A stretch of DNA of 16,264 nt from an uncultured Eubacteriales bacterium (GTDB taxonomy: Bacteria > Bacillota > Clostridia > Christensenellales > UBA1242). Shown in pieces: positions 1 through 7,039 of the stretch (positions are counted from its first letter, which is position 1; each line of letters begins with the position of its first letter). The stretch covers positions 1 to 16,264 of the forward strand of contig CAJKVX010000014.1 in assembly GCA_905203455.1 (NCBI GenBank), read 5' to 3'. The translations under genes and the position numbers were made by a program. The notes beneath the pieces were generated by a model that worked only from the letters and a program-made list of their open reading frames with translations, had not been told where the DNA came from and ran no database searches.

Positions 1-63
1 TTTAAATTTTTAAAATTAAAGTGGTTTTTTGGTTTACTTCGGGCTAAATTTAGAAAAATGCTA

Positions 64-92
64 TTGTAAAAGTGTGCCAGGTTTGCTATAAT
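64..92 (+). promoter_or_regulatory. Sigma-A promoter of mfd, with extended -10
   Basis: A -35 box TTGTAA (64-69), a 17-base spacer and a -10 box TATAAT (87-92) preceded by TG (84-85). Transcription should begin near 99-101, only 1-3 bases before the mfd ATG at 102. There is no ribosome binding site between the -10 box and the ATG. Confidence 0.75.
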
Positions 93-101
93 TTGTTGGT
101 A

Positions 102-3100
102 ATGGAAAAACAGGTTAAACAGTTTTTTAATTTTTTTGATTTAGGGGGAGATTATTCTCGCCTTATTTCTGCGTGCAAAAATAATGAAAAAGTTTCGGTT
201 TTGTCAATGGGGCAGAATGAAAAAATAGCAATATGCTCTAACATTGACGCGCCCATTGTTTATGTTGCAAGTGATTATGTTAGCGCAACAAAAATTTATT
301 CACAATTTGAATGCATATTTAAAGATAAGGTCAGCCTGTTTCCTGTTTATATTGACAATTTGTTTTACAAGCGTGCCCAAACAATTTTGCCAAACATTGA
401 AAGAATAAAGGTTTTAGCAGACCTTGCAAGTGGGGAATGCAGGGTGCTTGTTGTTAGTGCAGATAGTCTTTGTGCTTTTTTGCCAAAGAAAAAAGATTTA
501 ACTGACAACATTATTAACATTAAAGTGCATGATGAAATTGACCTTGAAAAATTAAAAACACAACTTGTTTATTTGGGTTATACCAGGGAAGAACTTATTT
601 TTGAGTGTGGTCAGTTTGCTTTAAGGGGAGATATTTTAGACATTTTTCCAACTGGGGCTAAAAACGCATTTAGAATTGAGTTTTTTGGTGATGAGGTTGA
701 AAGCATAAGTGTTCTTGATGATAACTTGCAGGCAGGAAAAGTTAAGGCAAGTGAAGTTGAAGTTTTGCCTTTTACCGATTTATTTTTAAGTGAAGATGAA
801 ATAAATTATGCAATTGAAAAACTTAAAAAAATTGCCCAAAATGCACAAATGGGAAAACCTGAGCAATCTGCATTTGTTACAAGCATTTATGAAATAATTT
901 CAAGGCTTGAAAATCATGACAAAAACTTTACGCTTGATGTTATTTTAAGTTTATTTGAAAACAAGTGCGACAGTATTTTTAATTATTTAAAAGAAAACAC
1001 TTTGATTATTTTTGATGAAGGAAAAATGTGTTATGACGCCATTATCAATTCAAGTGCTGAAATTGAGTTAAGGCACAAACAAATGGCAAATAACGGAGAG
1101 GTTTTTAGCAAAAAATGTTCGGGATATTTTTCTGCCAATTTTGTTTTGCAAAAGATTTTAAATTTTGGCGGAATTGTTCATCAAAAAATAACAAACTCTA
1201 ACAGGTTTTATAACCCTAGCCAGGTTTTTTCTTTTAGAAGTTTGCCTGTTTCAAGATATTATCACAATTTTGTTGAACTTTGCACAGACCTTAAAAACTG
1301 GCAGTTTAATGGCTTTAAAATTTTTCTTCTTGCCCAAGATGAAAAGCGAGCAAACTCTTTAACTGCTAGGCTTGAAGAAAATGAAATTTTTATTGAGCAG
1401 AATAAGTCTGCTTCAATTGCTGATAGCAAAAGTGCAGTTGTTCCCATTTATTTTTCAGGTGGGTTTATTTTGCCTGACCAAAAAATTGTTGTTATTTCAT
1501 CAACAGACTTATTTGCTCCAAAAAAGGCAACCAGCAGGGTAACGGCAAATAGAAAAGATGTTTTTAGTGTTCCAAAGGTTGGAGATTATGTTGTTCACAG
1601 TTTTCATGGAATTGGCGTTTGTGAAGGGGTTACTAACCTTAAAAACAACTTTGGAAGCAAAGACTATGTTGTTGTTAGATACCGTGATGGCGACAGACTT
1701 TATGTGCCAATTGATGGCCTTAATATGCTTGAAAGGTTCAGCGGGGCTGAAACCCCTAAAAAACTAAGCAAAATTGGTGGGGTTGAGTTTGCAAAAGTTA
1801 AAGAAAAGGTTAAGGCATCAGTTAAAAAACTTGCTTTTGACCTGACCGAACTTTACGCCAAAAGGCAGGCAAAAAAAGGGTTTGCGTTTTTGCCAGATAA
1901 TGCTTTGCAAAGAGAGTTTGAAAATTCATTTGCACACATTGAAACACAAGACCAATTAAAAAGCATTGAAGAAATTAAAAAAGATATGCAAAGCCAAAAA
2001 GTTATGGACAGACTTTTGTGTGGTGATGTTGGGTTTGGAAAAACCGAGGTTGCAATGCGAGCAATGTTTAAAGCGGTTTTAAGCAACAAACAGGTGGCTT
2101 TTGTTGCCCCAACAACAATTTTAAGTCAGCAGCACTTTAACACTTGCAAGGCAAGAATGGAGCCTTTTGGGGTTAGGGTTGAGGTTTTAAACAGGTTTAA
2201 AACGGCAAAAGAAACTGCAAAAATTTTAAATGACCTTGCGCTTGGCAAAATTGATGTAATTTGCGGAACACACAGGCTTCTTTCAAAAGATGTTGAGTTT
2301 TTAGATTTAGGGCTTGTGGTTCTTGATGAAGAGCAAAAGTTTGGGGTTGAAGACAAAGAGAAACTGAAAAATAAATATCCGCTTGTTGATTTTTTAACTC
2401 TTTCTGCAACGCCAATTCCAAGAACATTGCAAATGTCACTTTCGGGAATAAGAGATGTTAGCATAATTAACACTCCTCCAAGTGAAAGATTGCCAGTGCA
2501 AACTTTTGTGTGTGAATATAGCGAAAGTTTGGTAAGAGATGCGATAATAAGGGAACTTGCAAGGGGCGGGCAGGTGTTTATTTTGTTTAACCGAGTTGAA
2601 AAGATTTATGCTTTTAGTGAAGAATTGAAAAAACTTGTTCCTGAAGCGAGCATTTTGGTGGCACACGGACAACTTTCTTCAAGAGAACTTGAAGATATTG
2701 TTTACAAGTTTTACAAAAAAGAGGCTGATGTTTTAGTTTGCACAACAATAATTGAAAACGGAATTGACATTGAAAATGCCAACACTCTTATTGTTTGTGA
2801 TAGCGAGCGGTTTGGGCTTAGTCAACTTTACCAAATCAGGGGAAGAGTTGGAAGGGGCAGTAAAACTGCGTTTGCCTATTTTACATACAAATATGATAAA
2901 GTGTTAAGTGAAGAGGCATATAAGCGCCTTGATGCAATAAGTGAATTTACTGAATTTGGAAGTGGCTTTAAGGTTGCCATGCGAGACCTTGAAATTCGTG
3001 GTGGCGGAAATGTTTTGGGGGCTGAGCAACACGGGTTTATGCAAAAGGTTGGCTATGAACTTTATAACAAGTTACTTAAAAATGCTGTTGCTGAAATTAA

Positions 3101-3572
3101 GGGGCAAAAGGTTGAAGAAGAAATTGATGTTTTAATGCGAGTTAGCATTGATGCATTTATTCCTGAAAACTTTATAACTAATTCTGCAAACAGAATGACA
3201 ATGTATAAAAACATTTCTTCAATTTCAAGCATTGAAGATAAAATTTCACTTGAACAAGATTTATCAGACACTTTTGGGCAAATTCCAAAACCAGTTTTAA
3301 ACCTAATTGACATTGCTTATGCTAAAAGCCTTGCAAAAAAATTAAAAATTACTGAAATTGTTAGCACTGCTATGGGCATTAAATTAATTTTTAAAGATTC
3401 CATAAGCATAACAGATAACAACGGAGTGGGACAGGCATTGTTTGAGTTTAGAAACAGTTGTGCACTTGAACTTGGTGAAACCTCAATGGTTAAAATGAAA
3501 CCTGAAAGTGATGGGGTTCTTAACTTAAAAAACATAATCAAATTTTTGGAAATTGCAAGCAAAACTGCATAA
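102..3572 (+). CDS. mfd: Transcription-repair coupling factor Mfd
   Basis: Mfd is a cytosolic DNA translocase that removes RNA polymerase stalled at DNA lesions and recruits the UvrA/UvrB excision repair machinery. The 1156-residue product is close to the usual family length (about 1150-1180). Visible parts in order: an N-terminal UvrB-like module; a CarD-like RNA polymerase interaction domain from about residue 490 (VPKVGDYVVHSFHGIGV); the RecG-like motor with Walker A GDVGFGKTE (641-649), the DEEQ box (742-745) and SATPIPRTLQMSL; then TTIIENGIDI and QIRGRVGRG of the second motor lobe; and the C-terminal TRCF domain. A GTG at 72 is in frame, but it lies upstream of the -10 box, so the ATG at 102 (MEKQVKQF) is preferred. 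The gene is intact with no missing motif. The following parvulin lipoprotein is a common neighbour of mfd in Firmicutes. Confidence 0.97.
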   Translation: MEKQVKQFFNFFDLGGDYSRLISACKNNEKVSVLSMGQNEKIAICSNIDAPIVYVASDYVSATKIYSQFECIFKDKVSLFPVYIDNLFYKRAQTILPNIERIKVLADLASGECRVLVVSADSLCAFLPKKKDLTDNIINIKVHDEIDLEKLKTQLVYLGYTREELIFECGQFALRGDILDIFPTGAKNAFRIEFFGDEVESISVLDDNLQAGKVKASEVEVLPFTDLFLSEDEINYAIEKLKKIAQNAQMGKPEQSAFVTSIYEIISRLENHDKNFTLDVILSLFENKCDSIFNYLKENTLIIFDEGKMCYDAIINSSAEIELRHKQMANNGEVFSKKCSGYFSANFVLQKILNFGGIVHQKITNSNRFYNPSQVFSFRSLPVSRYYHNFVELCTDLKNWQFNGFKIFLLAQDEKRANSLTARLEENEIFIEQNKSASIADSKSAVVPIYFSGGFILPDQKIVVISSTDLFAPKKATSRVTANRKDVFSVPKVGDYVVHSFHGIGVCEGVTNLKNNFGSKDYVVVRYRDGDRLYVPIDGLNMLERFSGAETPKKLSKIGGVEFAKVKEKVKASVKKLAFDLTELYAKRQAKKGFAFLPDNALQREFENSFAHIETQDQLKSIEEIKKDMQSQKVMDRLLCGDVGFGKTEVAMRAMFKAVLSNKQVAFVAPTTILSQQHFNTCKARMEPFGVRVEVLNRFKTAKETAKILNDLALGKIDVICGTHRLLSKDVEFLDLGLVVLDEEQKFGVEDKEKLKNKYPLVDFLTLSATPIPRTLQMSLSGIRDVSIINTPPSERLPVQTFVCEYSESLVRDAIIRELARGGQVFILFNRVEKIYAFSEELKKLVPEASILVAHGQLSSRELEDIVYKFYKKEADVLVCTTIIENGIDIENANTLIVCDSERFGLSQLYQIRGRVGRGSKTAFAYFTYKYDKVLSEEAYKRLDAISEFTEFGSGFKVAMRDLEIRGGGNVLGAEQHGFMQKVGYELYNKLLKNAVAEIKGQKVEEEIDVLMRVSIDAFIPENFITNSANRMTMYKNISSISSIEDKISLEQDLSDTFGQIPKPVLNLIDIAYAKSLAKKLKITEIVSTAMGIKLIFKDSISITDNNGVGQALFEFRNSCALELGETSMVKMKPESDGVLNLKNIIKFLEIASKTA

Positions 3573-3618
3573 ACTGTTCAAATTTAATAAAATTCAACTG
3601 AAACTAAGGCAAATTTAT

Positions 3619-3647
3619 TTGATTTTAGTTATAAGATTTTGTATAAT
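3619..3647 (+). promoter_or_regulatory. Sigma-A promoter of the foldase gene
   Basis: TTGATT (3619-3624), a 17-base spacer and TATAAT (3642-3647). The predicted start of transcription is near 3654, giving a short leader that holds the strong ribosome binding site TTAGGAGG (3659-3666). I see no GC-rich terminator after mfd; the AT-rich inverted repeat AACTAA (3602-3607) / TTAGTT (3625-3630) is too weak to call, so some readthrough from mfd is possible. Confidence 0.7.
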
Positions 3648-3674
3648 TAAACGACTTATTAGGAGGCTTTTAAA

Positions 3675-5567
3675 TTGAAAAGAAAATTTTTTGCTATTAT
3701 TTTGTTTTGTTGCATGTGCTTGTCAATTTTTTCAGGTTGTTCACTTTTGTCAACCAAAAGTGATTTAACAAGTGACACAGTTATTGCAAAAATTTATGAC
3801 AAAGAAATTACATATGCTGACCTTGAAAAGCAATATCAAACTTACAGTCAATATTTTGCGTATTATGACCAAGATATTGTAATGAAAATTATTTATGAAG
3901 AAATGTATTTGAATGCAATTCAAGAAATTGAGGCTGAAAAAGTTGTGGTTTTAAGTGAAGACGACATGACAGAAATTTTTGAAGATGCATTTCATGAAGT
4001 TTTGCATTTGATTAATTCTTATGAGCAAACTTTTATTGAAAATGATGGAAAAACCGCTCCTTCAAGAATAACTGAGCATAGTGACAGTGAAGAAGATTCT
4101 AAGGTTTATGAAGACTATGTTTTTGAACCAGCAGAGCCTTTAAGTTTTGACGATGTTACCCCTGCTGCTGAGCCTGATTTTAACCAAAAACTAATTGAAC
4201 TTAAAGATGAAATGTTTAAAGATGTTGAAACTGAGTTTATGGCTTACAGAACAAAGGCATGGAACAAGTTTGTTTCAGACCTTGTTTATAGTTATAAACT
4301 TGAAGGCAAAAAATACAGCGCAGATGAGGCCGTTATTGAAACCCTTAAAACTCTTTATGACTCTTACCGCACTTCAAAAATGAGTGAACTTTACAGAGAA
4401 TATGTTGAATCAAGAGTGTTTGGCAACATGACTTATGATGAGCAAATTGCAGACGCTGCAATGCAAAAAGCAATTGTTGATAAATATAAAGAACTTCTGT
4501 TTGCAAGCAAGCAAGACAACACCGTTGAAGATAATTACACTGAAATTGTTTTTTCAACTGAAAACACTGATTTAATTCTTTACCATTATGAAGGGCAGTA
4601 TGAATTTTTCACAGTTAAGCATATACTAGTTGAGTTTAGTGAAGATACTCTTGAAATTTTAAAGGGCTATGAAGGGTATGACGCTAAAAAAGACGAGATG
4701 TTCAGGGAAGAATATCTTAACGCAAGACTTGATTTTGCCTATGATTCATCAACAGGCAAGTGGATTCTTGAAACAAGTTATCGTGATGAAAATGGGGAAG
4801 TTGTTCAAGTTGAAAAAACTGATGAAGAAGGAAACATTGTTTACGAAACTAATGAAGACGGAAGTTTTGTGTTAGATGAAAATGGTGAAAAAATTCCTGT
4901 TATGGTTGACGCAAAGATTACGGTTTCAGAAATAATGGAAAAGTTTGAACAGGAATGTGCACAACTTTTTGAAACCGAAAGAGATAAAAGAAGAGAAGAA
5001 ACAAGTAATCCGTCATATGAATTGACTGATGAAGAAAAAAGTTATTTAAGAACAAACTTATTTGTGCAATATGTTTATACCTACACTAATGATGACTCTT
5101 CACTTGGAAGCGATGCTTTGATTGAGCAAATTGGGTATGCAATTTCAACTGACCCTGACGAAGATGGCGGGCTTATGAGTGAATTTGCTGATGGCGGAAG
5201 AACCCTTTACAACAACTATAAAAATAATGGGTATTACATTGGCGAAGAAATTTTGCCAGTTGTTACTGATTATGGTGTGCATCTTATGATGCTTTCAGGG
5301 GTTTACAAGCAAGGTGAAATTGTTTCTCTTCAAAAAGCAGATGGAACAGACAAAACTGATGCTGAAATTATTGAAGAACTTGCAAACACCAAAATAGTTG
5401 CATTCAGCAACAAAACACTTTTAAACTATGTTTATGATTGTTTAAAAGAAGAAGAACTTTCATCATATTATTCAACACATTTATATGAAATTTTTGAGGC
5501 GGCAAAAACTGAAAACAAGTTTGAGGTTTACAGAGAGCCAACATATAATGATTTAAGCGGAATGTAA
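3675..5567 (+). CDS. PrsA/SurA-like parvulin-type foldase lipoprotein
   Basis: Probable extracytoplasmic peptidyl-prolyl isomerase/chaperone that helps fold exported proteins at the outer face of the membrane. The start is TTG at 3675, eight bases after a near-perfect TTAGGAGG site; no ATG fits as well. Residues 1-21 form a signal peptide ending in FSG, with Cys22 as the predicted lipidated residue. A SurA-type N-terminal segment follows (DTVIAKIYDKEITYADL). An acidic, Ser/Glu-rich linker lies at about residues 115-170. A parvulin-like domain starts at HILV (316-319) and ends with DEDGGLMSEF (about 495) and TDYGVHLMML (533-540). At 630 residues it is about twice the length of Bacillus PrsA; part of the excess is an insert in the parvulin domain with DENG-type repeats (about 371-410). 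It stands alone between its own promoter and terminator. Family assignment is good; catalytic activity is inferred. Confidence 0.85.
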   Translation: MKRKFFAIILFCCMCLSIFSGCSLLSTKSDLTSDTVIAKIYDKEITYADLEKQYQTYSQYFAYYDQDIVMKIIYEEMYLNAIQEIEAEKVVVLSEDDMTEIFEDAFHEVLHLINSYEQTFIENDGKTAPSRITEHSDSEEDSKVYEDYVFEPAEPLSFDDVTPAAEPDFNQKLIELKDEMFKDVETEFMAYRTKAWNKFVSDLVYSYKLEGKKYSADEAVIETLKTLYDSYRTSKMSELYREYVESRVFGNMTYDEQIADAAMQKAIVDKYKELLFASKQDNTVEDNYTEIVFSTENTDLILYHYEGQYEFFTVKHILVEFSEDTLEILKGYEGYDAKKDEMFREEYLNARLDFAYDSSTGKWILETSYRDENGEVVQVEKTDEEGNIVYETNEDGSFVLDENGEKIPVMVDAKITVSEIMEKFEQECAQLFETERDKRREETSNPSYELTDEEKSYLRTNLFVQYVYTYTNDDSSLGSDALIEQIGYAISTDPDEDGGLMSEFADGGRTLYNNYKNNGYYIGEEILPVVTDYGVHLMMLSGVYKQGEIVSLQKADGTDKTDAEIIEELANTKIVAFSNKTLLNYVYDCLKEEELSSYYSTHLYEIFEAAKTENKFEVYREPTYNDLSGM

Positions 5568-5593
5568 AAAACAGCCAATTTCGGCTGTTTTTT
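5566..5593 (+). terminator. Intrinsic terminator after the foldase gene
   Basis: The stem ACAGCC (5571-5576) / GGCTGT (5583-5588) has a six-base loop and is extended by a run of A upstream and a run of T downstream, so it can work in both directions. It starts within the foldase stop codon. An all-AT inverted repeat at 5617-5635, followed by more T runs, may reinforce it. Confidence 0.85.
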
Positions 5594-5677
5594 AGGTGTT
5601 AAAAATAAAAAATTGCAGTTTTTTTACAAAAAACTCTTCTTTTTTTGTTATTTTTTAATTTAATTTTCAAATGCCTA

Positions 5678-5706
5678 TTGAATTAGTGACAGTTTGATGA
5701 TATAAT
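5678..5706 (+). promoter_or_regulatory. Sigma-A promoter of the three-gene small-protein cluster
   Basis: TTGAAT (5678-5683), a 17-base spacer and TATAAT (5701-5706), with TG at 5698-5699 forming an extended -10. Transcription should begin near 5713. The ATG at 5705 lies inside the -10 box and so cannot be the translation start. Confidence 0.8.
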
Positions 5707-5737
5707 GGTTGAACTTAGAAAAGGGGGGATATGCAGA

Positions 5738-6127
5738 ATGGAAAAAAGAATTGTCAATGTTTATTACAATGATTATGAAAATGGTTTTGCGTGCGAAGCG
5801 GTTAAAAGAATGAGCCTTGATGAAGTTGTTGAACTTATTGATAATTGCACAATGCTTGAAATTTTTGAAAATTCAATTTCTGGAAACAGTTATCGTATTT
5901 TTGATTCAATTAATCCGTTATCAGTTTATGCTGTTTTAGAGCAAGAAACTGAATATTTGAATGCTAAAAAGTCTTATTTTGATACAAAATTTTATGTTGA
6001 CATAACAGATAAAAATTTTAAAGTTTATCACATTTTTCATAAAGACTTTAAAAGTGCCATTGAACACAGAGAGCAAAACAGCATAAAATTAATTGAAGAA
6101 GAAGATGCACTGCTTGCAAATTGCTAA
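5738..6127 (+). CDS. Small protein of unknown function, first of three tandem paralogues
   Basis: I do not recognise this 129-residue protein. It has no signal peptide or membrane segment and is mixed-charge to acidic, so it is probably cytosolic. The start at 5738 (MEKRIVNVYY) follows a G-rich ribosome binding site AAGGGGGGA (5721-5729) with 8-9 bases of spacing. The visible layout is a beta-rich start (RIVNVYYNDY), a likely helix (SLDEVVELIDN) followed by LEIFENSISGNSY, a beta segment (TKFYVDI), a closing HKDFKSAIEH helix and a charged tail. The same order of elements appears in the next two genes, so I infer one gene family expanded in tandem. It is the promoter-proximal gene of a probable operon, and its stop is five bases before the ATG of the second gene. 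Confidence 0.8.
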   Translation: MEKRIVNVYYNDYENGFACEAVKRMSLDEVVELIDNCTMLEIFENSISGNSYRIFDSINPLSVYAVLEQETEYLNAKKSYFDTKFYVDITDKNFKVYHIFHKDFKSAIEHREQNSIKLIEEEDALLANC

Positions 6128-6132
6128 AAATT

Positions 6133-6456
6133 ATGCAAACAAAAGTTAAAGTTTATACAAGTGTTGAAACAAGTGCAAAAAATTTCACAAAAAAAGGGTA
6201 TTATCTTAATAGTGATGAAGTTTTAAACTGCATCAATCAAAGCATAATGTTTGTGCTTTATGTTAATAATTTTGGTGGGGGATACAACATTATGCATTCA
6301 CCAAACCAAATGGAAATTTGTGAATTTAAAGGCAAGTTAAAAAGCAATTATAAAGGTGAACTTTTGGTTATGATGGTTGACGAAAAGTTTAATGATTTAA
6401 GTGTTTCATTTGAAGATTTTGAAAGGCTTACAAACGAAAATTTATTAGAAAAATAG
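6133..6456 (+). CDS. Small protein of unknown function, second of three tandem paralogues
   Basis: An unrecognised 107-residue cytosolic-type protein with no signal or membrane segment. It parallels the gene before it: an opening strand VKVYTS, a helix LNSDEVLNCINQ, then MFVLYVNNFGGGYNI, a strand GELLVMMVD and a closing VSFEDFERLTNE. ATG 6133 begins five bases after the upstream stop codon with no clear ribosome binding site, which suggests translational coupling or reinitiation. A TTG at 6121 overlapping the upstream gene is an alternative start and would add four residues. It is the shortest member of the trio and lacks the long spacer between the two halves seen in the third protein. Function unknown. 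Confidence 0.75.
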   Translation: MQTKVKVYTSVETSAKNFTKKGYYLNSDEVLNCINQSIMFVLYVNNFGGGYNIMHSPNQMEICEFKGKLKSNYKGELLVMMVDEKFNDLSVSFEDFERLTNENLLEK

Positions 6457-6473
6457 GAGATTATTTTTATTTT

Positions 6474-6920
6474 ATGGATACTGATGGTAGTAGAGTTCCA
6501 ACTCAAAACAAACAAATCAAAGTTAAAAAATTTTATTTTAGTCAAGGTGATGAAAATTGCCTTACTTCAAGATACAATTCGTCTTACTCGATAGCAGAAA
6601 ACATTTCTGCACAAGATGTTATGGAGTGTGTAAGTAACGCAAAAAGATTAACACTTTATGCAAAATGCATTGGTGCTGAAATTAAAGACATTTCAGTTGA
6701 CCCAAGCAAAATTGAAAGAATTTTTGAAAGATTACCTGCTATTGAAAAAAGAATTCAAAGAACTAAATTTCTTTATCTTGGAAGTTATGTTTTTGTTGAG
6801 GGAGATTGCCTTGATGGAACAATGGTTTTAAATTTTGATGATTTTAAGTATGCTTATGAACAAAGCAAAAAGCAAACACAAAATTCTGCCACAATTGAAG
6901 AAGAAAGTTTAGAAAAATAA
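6474..6920 (+). CDS. Small protein of unknown function, third of three tandem paralogues
   Basis: An unrecognised 148-residue cytosolic-type protein, the longest of the trio. It has the shared elements: strand IKVKKFYFS, helix ISAQDVMECVSNAKRLTLYAK, strand TKFLYLGSYVFVEGD and closing LNFDDFKYAYEQSKK, then a Gln/Glu-rich tail. An insert of about 15-20 residues rich in Ile, Glu and Arg (SKIERIFERLPAIEKRIQ) separates the two halves. The site AGGAG (6455-6459) overlaps the stop of the previous gene; its spacing of 14 bases to ATG 6474 is long, so expression may be weak or coupled. A terminator follows six bases after the stop, closing the operon. Confidence 0.78.
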   Translation: MDTDGSRVPTQNKQIKVKKFYFSQGDENCLTSRYNSSYSIAENISAQDVMECVSNAKRLTLYAKCIGAEIKDISVDPSKIERIFERLPAIEKRIQRTKFLYLGSYVFVEGDCLDGTMVLNFDDFKYAYEQSKKQTQNSATIEEESLEK

Positions 6921-6925
6921 ATTGG

Positions 6926-6950
6926 CTTCACCGCTTTGGTGAAGTTTTTT
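6926..6950 (+). terminator. Intrinsic terminator of the small-protein cluster
   Basis: A perfect 7-bp stem CTTCACC (6926-6932) / GGTGAAG (6938-6944) with loop GCTTT, followed by six T. Confidence 0.9.
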
Positions 6951-6975
6951 GTTGCGTTTGCTAAGTAAAATTTAT

Positions 6976-7004
6976 TTGACATAGTATTATTTGGTGTGTT
7001 AAAT
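6976..7004 (+). promoter_or_regulatory. Sigma-A promoter of the flippase-like gene
   Basis: A consensus -35 TTGACA (6976-6981), a 17-base spacer and a weaker -10 TTAAAT (6999-7004). Transcription should begin near 7011, which places the TTG at 7007 upstream of the transcript and argues for a later start codon. Confidence 0.6.
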
Positions 7005-7039
7005 TTTTGGTATATGCCTTAGTGCGTTTTGGTGGATTT

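Noticed and set aside
1..69. An open frame from the window edge to a TAA at 67-69 that could be the C-terminus of an upstream gene.
   Set aside because: It is only 22 codons, has no recognisable motif, and its end overlaps the -35 box of the mfd promoter. It cannot be supported.
72..101. GTG at 72 as an earlier start for mfd.
   Set aside because: It lies upstream of the -10 box of a well-formed promoter and has no ribosome binding site; the ten extra residues (MCQVCYNLLV) do not resemble Mfd.
2126..2473. A 115-codon minus-strand frame inside mfd.
   Set aside because: It is antisense to the most conserved helicase motifs, with serine/leucine-rich translation typical of a shadow frame.
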